A DNA stretch of 64,000 nt from Cryptomeria japonica (Eukaryota; Streptophyta; Pinopsida; Cupressales; Cupressaceae). The stretch covers positions 613,845,977-613,909,976 of the forward strand of contig NC_081408.1 in assembly GCF_030272615.1 (NCBI RefSeq), in the 5' to 3' direction. Under the pieces are notes generated by a model. That model searched no databases. It was not told the DNA's origin and saw only the letters and a list, made by a program, of their open reading frames with translations. The translations under genes were made by a program, and so were the position numbers. Shown one piece after another: positions 1 through 11,779 of this stretch (the first letter of the stretch is position 1; each line of letters begins with the position of its first letter).

Positions 1-45
1 GTCTAAATAATGTACACGTTATTTCATGTGTAATTTATATTGCAA

Positions 46-849
46 GCGCAGGGGGCGATGTTTGAGGATTTGCACATTGCCACCGTCCCTGTTCATCAGG
101 AGATATAGGTATACATTATAATTTTAAATATTTAAGTTCTATTTTTAAAGGGTTAGGTTGCAACTTATAAATATATGTGTACATGTATATCTAATAAAAT
201 TTCAACATTGCAGGATGAACCACTATTACGTAGGTTGGGCTCCTTGTCACATAGACGTCCTAGAATCTTGCATGCACATGGTGGTGATGTTAGAGACCCT
301 TCAGAGGTATGTTTGTCTACACATATGCTCTTAATATATGTTACTTAAAAAAATTCACTCTAGTATTCAAATAAAATGTTTTTAATATATTAGTTTATGC
401 GTGCATACTCTATTGCAGGCGCATGGGGCGATGTTTGAGGATTTGCACATTGCCACCGACCCTGTTCATCAGGAGACACAGGTATACATTATAAATTTAA
501 ATTAATTGTTTCTTTTAAATATTTAAGTTCTATATTTAAAGGGTTAGGTTCCAAGTTATAAATATATGTGTATGTATATCTAACAACATTTCAACATTGC
601 AAGATGCACCACTATCATGCAGGTTGAGCTCCTCATCACATAGACGTCCTAGAATCCTGAATGCACATGGTGGTGATGTTAGAGACTCTTCAGAGGTATG
701 TTTTTCTACGTGCAAATGCTCTTAATCTATTTTACTTAATTTTTTTAACTCTAGTACATGAATTAAATGTTTAATGTATGATTTTATGCGTGCATACTCT
801 ATTGCAGGCGCATGGATTGGGACATGGTTCAAGACAGGGCCTCGAGTGA
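46..849 (+). pseudogene. 3' end of a multi-exon transposon-associated gene (element A, second gene), with duplicated exons
   Basis: Five exon-like blocks bounded by splice-like sites, all in phase 0: a 63-nt exon at 46-108 and again at 419-481, a 93-nt exon at 214-306 and again at 603-695, and a terminal exon at 808-849 ending in TGA. The 63-nt exon reads AHGAMFEDLHIATDPVHQET plus Q; the 93-nt exon contains SHRRPRILHAHGGDVRDPSE. Exon and intron were duplicated together, with offsets of 373 and 389 bp. The first 63-nt copy is broken: its acceptor AG is AA and it ends in TAG. The second 93-nt copy also has AG changed to AA. The gene continues left of the window. Function unknown. It faces the minus-strand transposase-like gene at 3193-6370, the same layout as the gene pair in element B. 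The exon calls rest on GT/AG sites and phase, not on homology. Confidence 0.55.
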
Positions 850-858
850 CCCATTGTT

Positions 859-864
<6 letters not shown>

Positions 865-932
<68 letters not shown>
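865..932. repeat. (TG)n microsatellite
   Basis: About 34 uninterrupted TG units just after the TGA of the preceding gene end. The apparent His-Thr or Cys-Val ORFs here are translations of the repeat. Confidence 0.97.
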
Positions 933-933
<1 letters not shown>

Positions 934-1123
934 ATGTGGACACATTTTCTAGACATTTCATACATGTGTACTGTACACATTTCATATGCGTATGTGTACT
1001 AGATATTTATTTTCCATATTTCATGTGTGTATGTGTACTAGACATTTAATACATGTGCACATGCGATAGATAGACATATATGTGTATGTGTTAGATAGAT
1101 CTACATTTCATACTACTTTGCAC

Positions 1124-1306
<183 letters not shown>

Positions 1307-1569
1307 TTACATTTTTGAAAGTTAAGTGTTTAAATGATAGAATCTCTAAGTCATTTGAATTTAGTTAAGTGTTCTAGTTAATTGTATGTGTATGTGAAAG
1401 TTAAGTGTTTATGTATATTTTAGTTGTTCATTGTTAAACAAATTTAGTCGTTAAAATTTAATTTAGTTGTTCATTTTAGTTAAGTGTTTATGTACATGTT
1501 TAATCAACTTACTTCAAAAATTTAATGAACTTATATCTATATATTTAAATTTAATGAACTTATATCCAT

Positions 1570-2684
<1,115 letters not shown>

Positions 2685-3192
2685 ATGCATATCTATAAAT
2701 GAATCAATACATGTATACATACATTTAAAGATGATTTAATAGGTGATTCACACATTGAAAATTTAAGCTACCCATGTAACTATATATACAACATAATTAA
2801 ATAAAACTATACATGTGTAAATATAAATTAAATGAATACATAGATGAATAAAATGAATCCATGCATGTGTACAAATATAAATGAATCCATACATGTGTTT
2901 AAATGACCCCTTAAGACAACATGTAATGAAATGAATCCATACACATAAATACAATTAAAAATTAAAATCAATATGTATAAATGTTCAATGCATAGACTAA
3001 AAAAATATTTAATTTAAGAATAAAACATGTAAAATCAACGTATAAAACATAAAATAAATGCATCAACAAAACTAAATTTCCACAAGTTATTCAAATTGCT
3101 ACACATGTCTAGAAATATCTAAATATATATATGAGTTTATCAAAATAAGACCTATCTAATATAATTTACTTGTTCAAACATGACAAGTGAAC

Positions 3193-4118
3193 TTAAAGCT
3201 CGTGGTATATATAATTTGGATCCTCCCTATCTTTTATAATTTCTAAATTTTTTTCATGATCTTCAATAGGAAACCTCCACTTTTGGTTGCCACGTCCTCT
3301 TTTTGGAAATGTCTCCAACTGCAATCTTGTCACTATTACTAAGTGACTGTAGTGTAGAACTTTTTGGCCAGGCATATAATCAATGAATGTTACACCATTT
3401 GTATCTATCTTTATTTGTTGATAATAGGTGCCTTCAACAACAACTGAACCAATGGGATATTGTTGCCCATCATCATCACTGACTGATTCCAATAACTTGC
3501 ATTTTGGTTGTGTGCATCTCAGTAGATAATAATCTACACTTTCGGTATTGTCAGGATTAGTAATCACTGCAAAAATATCACCTGTGAAAATAGACCACAT
3601 GTATATATATTTCAAGCAATATTAGTTTATTACACATTTTTAAATTAATTTTGAACAATATTAAATTAAATAAGAATTTAAAAATTTGTACATGTACATA
3701 TATAATTTACAAAATATGCATGCACGCACCTGTAACAACTAAATCAGAAACACGTTCATAATCAACTGAATATAGAGGATCATGAATATCAATAATGTCA
3801 CTATCTTCGTAAGGAGACATTGTGTAAAATTCTTTCATTTTCCATTGCAAAACATATCCATTAGCAATATTTTGACAATGAGTATTTGTGTTGTTCGCAA
3901 TGCAATCAACACAAAAGCATGATTTTCCTCTTGCAAGAATAACACGAGGCTTGATAAATCCCGTAGTCATGACTTGATGAAAACTTCTAATACCATTAAT
4001 TGATTGACAATTATAAGGATTTGATCGATCAATATCTGATAATACAAAAAATATTTAGTCAATTTTAGTTCATTTCACACATATGCATGTATATATATAT
4101 ACACACACACAAATATAA

Positions 4119-4196
<78 letters not shown>

Positions 4197-6370
4197 AACT
4201 TCCCAAAAGCAATGCTTGTTGTAAGTTGTATCATGACCAACAAAATGATTTTTGTACCATTCAATAATATCATTATAATTACGTATGATGTTACCTATAC
4301 AAAAGCTCTTGCTTTATATATATATGAAGAGTATTAAAACTGTACACAAATATGAAGAGAATTAAATCTGTACACAAATATGAAGAGAATTTACTTGCAA
4401 GTTCATGCTGGCGAAGTGCATGCTTCACACATGCTCCTACTTCATCATGCTCTCCTTTTCCATGTCCACTCTCAAAGAAGTTCCACAAATAATTTATGCT
4501 ACGCTGAGCATGTTGTAGGGATAACCAGTTAAAAACTTTTGCTAACTTAAATTGCCTTGATATGAATAACATATATATATATATATATTTAAACTTTTGA
4601 CTTGTTATATACAATCAAATCATATATATAAGAAAAAAATCAACTTAAATAATCAATTTCAAACCTAATGTACTTACTGGAACATCCATTTGACCAAATC
4701 CAATGTTGTGTACATTCTATCCCACGATCTTTAATATCTTCAAAAAATATTCCAAAACAATGTGCTACATAGCTCCTATCATGACACATATCATCACTGA
4801 TATAGAAATGAACCTCCTTGATGATAATGCGTTCATTTTCAATACTCTCTATACCATCCACATGAAATTGTGCATGTCTATAGTAAACTTGTGCAAATAT
4901 TGCAACTTGATTAGAATGATAATTTTGACTTTGAATTTTTGTGTGAGGACTAAATGTATAGTTCTCAAAGAAATCTACAATTGAAAGAATACAACCTGGT
5001 GGAAAACAATTCTTTGAATCACGAACCTGTTTAGCCTACCATCTTGCACCATGACAATGTTGGATATGTGGATATATCATATTATGAAATCTATCTATAA
5101 ACTAAATGTAGGGCAATTCACTTTCTTTCAACATAATATTTTTGGATTCAGTTATTGACTTACTTTGGTATGTCTCATATTCAAATCTCTTCCATATAAC
5201 TAGTGCGTGAATATCAATATTCTCTATTTGTAACACAAACTTACTAAAAAATCCACAATCATTGCATTCACCTTTTATACATTGTATTTTGAACTCATTT
5301 GAATCTTCTAATTTATCACATAAAATAGACTTCACAAATTGTGTTGTACTTGTAGGAATGAATAGATTTGGATTAATTGTTTCCATGAACTTCTTATATG
5401 ATTGCAAGTGTAGATGAAATTCAACATGATTTAGACAACAACAAGTTTCACGTACCTTATTTATGCATACAGAGCAAGGACACAATCTCTCAAACATCCT
5501 TTGGCAAATCTTTACATCTGAAAATTCTTGCTTGAATGTCTCAAACAATTCACTTTGTGTTGTATCTAAGAAATGTTTTGGATGTGTAATATTTTTACCA
5601 TTTTCATCTATCATCTGTATAGTGTCCCTTCTATTGGAAGAAACACAAGATTGGTTGGTCCAATAATCAATGACCTATCTTTTTACATCTTTAGAAATTT
5701 TGTCTTTTCTAGGAACCCTACAAATATTTACCCAATTCTTTTCAATGTTTTCATCCAACATATTTCTCTTCCTAATGTATCTTTGAACAGTTCTTCTAGA
5801 TACACGCATTAATTGAGAAATTGCATTAACTTATTTTCTATGAGTCAATTCCATACTAGCAATCATAGTCATCAATGCTCTACGTGCAACACTTAAATCA
5901 ACACCTCGACTTGTGTTGTCAATACAATTCAATGCTTCTTGTAAATTTTCAATTATAGTTTCTTTTACTAATGTATCAGGAGAACTTTTCTTATTACCAA
6001 CACCCAACAACTCCAAAACAGGTTTCATTTCCCTTTTCCTAAATAACTTAGCAAATAATTGTGCTCTTCCAATAATAGACTTATTTTTAAAATAATCATC
6101 CCACAATTTCTTACAATACAATTTTAATGTGCTTTCAGGTATCATATCTTTAGGTGAAATTTAATTGAACAAACTATTTTCATCCATTTCCATCAAATTT
6201 TCCATACCAGAAAAACAAATTTCATCTCGTACTTGAGTAGATGTTTCTTGAACATCATCATGTTGATCTTGAACAACAACTGATTGTTGTTGACTATGTT
6301 TTGTATGACCTTTCATCTTATCATCCCTTTTATGATCATACAACCTTGATCTAGTCCTCCTATTCCCCAT
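3193..6370 (-). pseudogene. Transposase-like gene of element A, five exons, five in-frame stops
   Basis: Exon model on minus: 6370-4674, 4555-4395, 4294-4193, 4035-3730, 3581-3193. Introns are GT-AG and phases agree at each junction. Exon 1 starts with a basic MGNRRTRSR segment, has a helix-turn-helix-like stretch (NAISQLMRVSRRTVQRYIRK) near 5800, a Cys-rich segment near 5480-5390, then IVDFFENY (GAT at 4973-4975) and FYISDD. Exon 2 carries SGHGKGEHDE. These align with the plus-strand gene at 16426-19357, where the corresponding motifs suggest an RNase-H-fold DDE transposase. Here the second candidate acidic residue is lost (SNGC against SDNC). Stops interrupt exon 1 at 6161-6163, 5831-5833, 5675-5677, 5102-5104 and 5036-5038, with no frameshift, so it is dead as it stands. 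The C-terminal exons encode a conserved YPIGSVVVEGTY region of unknown role. The superfamily assignment is inference. Confidence 0.75.
4123..4191. repeat. (TA)n microsatellite in an intron
   Basis: About 34 TA units inside the third intron (4192-4036) of the transposase-like pseudogene. Confidence 0.95.
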
Positions 6371-8451
6371 TGCAAAAGATATTTAGATCTTTAAAATTTC
6401 ATGCTTTGAACCTAAAAACAAAAACATGCAAATATGCAAATCTTCAAAATTTAGTGCTTTTAACTAAAAAGGTTATATATCTAGTTACTTTTCCTCAGTT
6501 CTTAACAGAAAAAAATGTAATTAGTGAAATGTATAAACAATTTTGAATTCTTAAACTTAACATTTGTAAATTTCATCCATTTAGATCATACGACTTGAAG
6601 TCCAATTTTTATAATTTAGAAAATGAAAAAATAAGGCTCAAGAAATTTAGGAGCATTGATAAAAAGTAAGAAATTAAGTATACTTCAATTAGATACATTT
6701 GACTATATGCAAAGTACATATGAACATGATTTATTAACATTAATTGCTTGAAATCACTTAGCTAATATATAGAGAATTTGAGTCAAGTATTAGGAAATAA
6801 AATAAAATATAATTCAATACTAAATAGTGTTGGATATATACTCAATTTCATTAAAGTGTGTAAATATATTTTACAAATTCAATATTTAGTTGGATTTTAA
6901 GTATGTAAATTTATAAGAATTAATCTACTCATATAATAACTAAGCTATATATCTAGTTACTTTTCCTTGTTCTTAACAAACAAAATGTGATTAATGAAAT
7001 GTATAAATAATCTAGTTTTCTTAAACTTTTTAAATTGAATAAATGAAATATGTGTAAATTTCATCCATTTAGATCATTTGTCTTAAACTCCAATTTTTAA
7101 AATTTAGAAAATGAAAAAACAATATTCAAGAAATAAGAGCATTGATCTAAAGAGTAAGAAATTAAGTTTACTTGGATTCTACATTTGACTATGCAATGTA
7201 CAATGAATATGATTTAATAACATTAATAACATGATTTAATAACAATAATTGAAAAAATAATTTAAGATAACATAATTGAAAATAAATGATTGAAGCATAA
7301 TTAACGAATAATAAAATAACGTTTTAAATTTAATCTAAAAAATATTTAATTTCCAAAAAAACATCTAATATTGTAAATTAAGCATGATTGAAAAAATAAT
7401 TTAAAATAACATACTTGGAAAGGGTAGATGCCTTCTTAAAAAAAATTCAAAATCTTTGCCCCTTAATAAAATTAGAAATATTCGCCCCTTTATAGTCTTC
7501 CTACTCGCTCCAAAATGCCACTTTATTTGAGAAAAAAAATGATTTTTTGCAAAAATAACTCTTATTATTTTCGCACTTGATTGTTTTGGATTTTTTAATG
7601 GGAAAAAAAACTTTTTTTTATATGTGGTTCAAGCGACCGGTCGCTTATACGACCAGTCACGTTGGCCCTCATAGTTCCGACTGGAACAACCTATGTGAAA
7701 TACCAAGTGGCAGCCACATCAACAAAAATGATGATTTTCTCAAACTTGTCACTTCTGCAACAAAGTTCAATAGGTAAATTAAACTTATTAAAAACATTTA
7801 AAATACCCTTTTATAGAGATCGAAGTCACGGTTCTACTCATATAATTTTTTTAATGTTTTGATTAAATTTAATATATAAAAAATAAAAAATACTACAACT
7901 AGGTATTCTTTTGTTCGATAACAGACTGCTTTGAAAAACAAAAAAAAATATCGAATCACTTCAAAAAAAAATGAAAAAAATATGGTTCACTAGAAGAGAG
8001 GGTCTTTTGCAAAAGGGTATATTTAGTTTTTTGATTATCATAAATTGAATAGACAAATTGTGGTGGGAGACAAAAACTGTCAAATTTGGGTGTATTCGAC
8101 TTCCAAATGCTATAGCAAAGAAAACATACATCATTTTTTTTTTTTTTCATGCACTGTATAAATATGTGATCTATAATGTATATCAAAATTGGAAAAAAGG
8201 TTGATTTACATTTTCTTATGAGGTAGGAACTAAACCCCCTATTTTTCAGCAATAAAAAAATGGACTTTAAAGCTAAAAAAACATATAAATTATTGACAGA
8301 TTTTTTTTGAAAAATAGTAGACTTAAACTTCAACAAATTTTACACATTTAATTAGTTGACATCATCTTCAAATTCAAAATGAAAATGACACTTTTATGGC
8401 GACAAAATTGAACAGTTATTGTTGTGTTAGCCTTTTCCTTTGTAAAAGTGT
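6371..8451. other. AT-rich flank upstream of the element A transposase-like gene
   Basis: No gene seen. Two blocks look like diverged copies of each other: about 6460-6760 and 6940-7240 share phrases such as TTTCATCCATTTAGATCAT. A GC-rich palindrome sits at 7631-7646. The right end of element A should lie here, but no copy of element B's terminal repeat was found. The 126-aa minus ORF near 8150 has homopolymer-driven composition and is not supported. Confidence 0.5.
7631..7646. repeat. Perfect 16-bp palindrome
   Basis: AAGCGACCGGTCGCTT is its own reverse complement, and a partial second copy (CGACCAGTCACG) follows within 20 bp. It is GC-rich in an AT-rich setting, like the GCGC palindromes near the ends of element B. 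Confidence 0.8.
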
Positions 8452-8455
8452 GACA

Positions 8456-8485
8456 GGGTATATGCACCAAGTTGTGGTACCAAAA
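8456..8485 (+). repeat. Left terminal inverted repeat of element B
   Basis: Starts GGGTATATGCA and ends AAGTTGTGGTACCAAAA. It differs from the reverse complement of 24086-24115 at two adjacent positions only (CC against TG). Preceded by GACA. Confidence 0.88.
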
Positions 8486-9357
8486 GAGGGTCTTGAGATG
8501 CCACTTTTTTTTTTTTTTTTTTTTTTCTGAAATCAGTAAAGTCTAAAATTCAACGATAAATTGAACATAATTACACTCCAAATTTGAAGATGCAACAAGG
8601 AGAAGAGTCAGAGTGCTTCGAGTCTACTTTCTAAACTACTAATTTATTTTGAAAATGGTGGAGATTAAGGGCTTCAAAAAGGGGGCCACAAAAAGTGGTC
8701 CTATTTTTATGCAAAAAACATAACATAGTGTCTACTGTGGCCCCCTAAAATGTTAACTTTTTTTTTTGAATTTTTTAAATCGTTTGGGTGAGAAATTAGC
8801 TAACACCTTGTAGTTTATGCCAGATTTTTCAGCTAATTTTTTAACGAGTATATGATTTTTAACTAATTTTTGAAGTTGACACATCCTGAAAAACAGAAAT
8901 TTGAGCGTGCTCCCCCCTAAAATCATTGAAAACTAATCAAAAATAATTTTTTTTAAAAATTGTGTAGAATGGAGTCTAGTTTCTAAAAATGTAAGTTTTT
9001 TCAAAATCTGATGAACGTGTAAAAATCTATACCCAAAATAGTGCATGTTGGTTTTTGACAAAAAATAGACACACTGACAAAAGAAATTATAGATGAAAGA
9101 CTTAACAAAATAAAAATTTAAAATAAATTATATTGTGGAGCTCAAGTTTACCACGGTATGTTTTTTTAACTTCATTGAAACACGTGCAAATCTGACAAAG
9201 AGCACAACAAAAAATATGTCAAAATTTTCAATGTTTTGATAAAAACACGTCTCTATCCTGAAATGGTCGTCCAAACCTTTGGGTTGGATGCCCAAGGCAA
9301 ATCCAACCCATAGGTTTGGTGTTTCCCAAAGCGGGCCATTTGGCACATGCTAAATAT
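8486..9357. other. AT-rich left arm of element B, no gene
   Basis: Begins with a T-run (about 8505-8526). GGGGGCCACA at 8681-8690 pairs with TGTGGCCCCC at 8736-8745 as a 10-bp stem. No open frame of convincing composition. Confidence 0.5.
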
Positions 9358-9527
9358 GGCGCTCTCCCTATTTGGTGTGCGCCAAATGTGATCAATGGGT
9401 TTTCCCATTTGGCGCGTGCAAAATGTGGTCCATATTCCACATTTGGCGTGCACTAAATAGGGAGAGCGCCAAATGTGATCCATATTCCACATTCGATGCG
9501 TGCCAAATAGGGAGAGCGCCAAATGTG
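9358..9527. repeat. 50-bp repeat pair and inverted-repeat block with GCGCCAAAT motifs
   Basis: Two 50-bp direct copies at 9421-9470 and 9471-9520, with a partial copy before them (9381-9420). The 33-bp segment 9358-9390 is the near-perfect reverse complement of 9438-9470, so the block can fold. Core motifs are GGGAGAGCGCCAAATGTG and ATTTGGCGCGTGC. The short ORFs read through here are not credible genes. Confidence 0.9.
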
Positions 9528-9539
9528 TACATAGAAACA

Positions 9540-11046
9540 ATGTTTAGTTGAAACAATGTCCCATTAGCTATCTCTCTCTCCTTTTATATCTATCTGTACC
9601 TATTGTGTCTCTTATCAATCCCTCCTTAGGCTCTAAGTAAATCACCTCTATTTCCCTTCTGTATATTTCTCTCTCCCTCTCCAATTCTCACCCTACAGGT
9701 ACTTTCCCCTCTTTCTTGCTTTGTGAACTCTCCCCCTCACCTATATCTACCTTTACCATCTCTAAGTATCTCAAAAAATCACCATCTACCCCTCTTTCTC
9801 TATGTCCCTTTGTCTCTCATTTTATATCTCACTCCCCTCTCTCAATTATGGCCTCTCTCTCCTCGATCTCCACCTATTGAGGTATCCACCTCTATCCATC
9901 TCACATTGAGCTCTGGAGGTATCCACATTCATCAATGCCTCATTACCCTCCTCTATGAGATAGATATCCCATTACCCACCTTTATCTCCCTTCACTCTTA
10001 ATTCCATATCTCTCTATGAACCAGATCTCTTATTCTCTCTCCCCTTACCTCTTATCTCCCTTCATTCTTATATCCCTACTCTTCTTTGTCCCTCCCCTCT
10101 CTATCTCTCACAATTCCCTTATTCCCATATCCCTCTGTATCTCCCTTTCCATCCTTACACCCATCTCATTCGCTCTCTCACCTCTTTCCCTCAGTCTCTC
10201 CCTCGCTTTCTTCATGTTTACCTCTCTATCCCCCCCACCCTACTTAAACCCCCATCTCACCTCTCTCTCCCCTTTGAGCTTCTCACCTCCCTTCCCCTCT
10301 ATGTTCTTTATCCTTAAATATCTCATTCCATTCATGTTTACCTCTCTATCACCCCCATCCTCCTTAAACCCCCATCTCTCCTCTCCCCCCTCTAGGCCTC
10401 TCACCTCCCTTTCCGTCTATGTCCTTTATCCCCAAGTCTCCCACCTATCTCTCCCCTCTAGCCTCTCACCTCCCTTCCCCTTTATGTCCTTTATCCCCAA
10501 GTATCTTATTCCCTTCATGTTTACCTTTGTATCCCCCTCATCCTCCTTAATCTCTCATCTATGCCTCTCACCTCTCTTATTGTCTATGTTCTTCATCCAC
10601 AAATATGTCTTTTCCTTCATGTTTACATCTCTATCCCCCACCCTCCTCAAACCCCCATCTCACCTCTCCCTTCTTTATCTCCCTTCCCTCGTAGTTCTAT
10701 CTCTCTCTCTATGAACTAGATCTCATATTCTCTCTCTTCCCTTACCTCTTCTCGAGCTCTTCATTCTTATAGATACATACTCTTCTTTGTCCCTCCCCTC
10801 TCTAGCTCTCACAATTCCCTTATTCCCCTATCCCTCGATCTATCTCCCTCTCCATCCTTACACCCATCTAATTCCCTCTCTCACCTCTTTCCCCAAGTTT
10901 CTTCCTCACTCCCTCCTCTCTCTAGGTCTCTCCCACACTTTCTTCATGCTTACCTCTCTATCACCCCCAACCTTCCTTAAACCCCCATCTCATATCTCTC
11001 TCTCCTTTGTGCTTCTCACCTCCCTTCCCCTCTACATTTCCTTTAT

Positions 11047-11137
<91 letters not shown>

Positions 11138-11779
11138 AGCCTCTTAGGTCTCTCTTCCCCTCTATTTACTTTATGCCCAAGTATCTCATTCCCTTCATGT
11201 TTACCTTTGTATCCCCCTCATCCTCCTTATGGCCTTTTACCTCCCTTTCCCTCTATGTCCTTTATCCCCAAGTCTCTCGTTCCCTTCATGTTTACCTCTC
11301 TATCCCCTTCACCCTCCTTAAACCTCAGTACCTATCTCTCCCCTGTAGACCTCTCAACTCCCTTGGACCTTCTATGCCCTTTATCACCAAGTCTCTTAGT
11401 CCCTTTGAATGTTTACCTCTATATCCCCCCCACCATCCTTAAACCCCCATATCACCCATCTCCCCTCTAGGTTTCTCACCTCTCAAAATCTATAGATCAG
11501 TAGTTAAATCTCCCTAGATTGGCCCATCTTTATCTCCCTTCCCTTGTAGTTCCATCTCTCTCTATGAAATAGATCTCATAGTCTCTCTCTCCCCTTACCT
11601 CTTCTCAGGCTCTTCATTCTTATAGATACATACTCTTCTTTGTCCCTCCCCTCTCTAGCTCTCACAATTCCCTTATTCCCCTATCCCTCGAGCTATCTCC
11701 CTCTCCATCCTTACACCCATCTAATTACCTCTCTCACCTCTTTCCCTCAGTTTCTTCCTCACTCCCTCCTCTCTCTAGT
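9540..11779. repeat. CT-rich long-period repeat array, left part
   Basis: Strongly pyrimidine-rich plus strand. A recurring unit contains ATGAAC(C/T)AGATCT (10016, 10711; a variant at 11564) followed by CTTTGTCCCTCCCCTCTCTA. Unit spacing is about 700-850 bp, lengthened by a pure (CT)n run at 11052-11135. The long Pro/Ser/Leu ORFs are by-products of composition. Confidence 0.88.

Noticed and set aside
7680-7706. Possible right terminal repeat of element A (GGAACAACC ... GAAATACC)
   Set aside because: Only about 12 of 19 positions match element B's end and no matching duplication is visible.
8012-8024. GGGTATATTT near 8015 as another terminal repeat
   Set aside because: Only the first eight bases match; the conserved inner part of the repeat is missing.
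9128-9540. Three overlapping minus frames of 70-95 residues
   Set aside because: They read through 50-bp foldback repeats; no initiation context or homologous copy.
9723-11470. Long Pro/Ser/Leu open frames up to 232 residues
   Set aside because: The plus strand is so CT-rich that stop codons are rare; frames change between repeat units and no domain appears.
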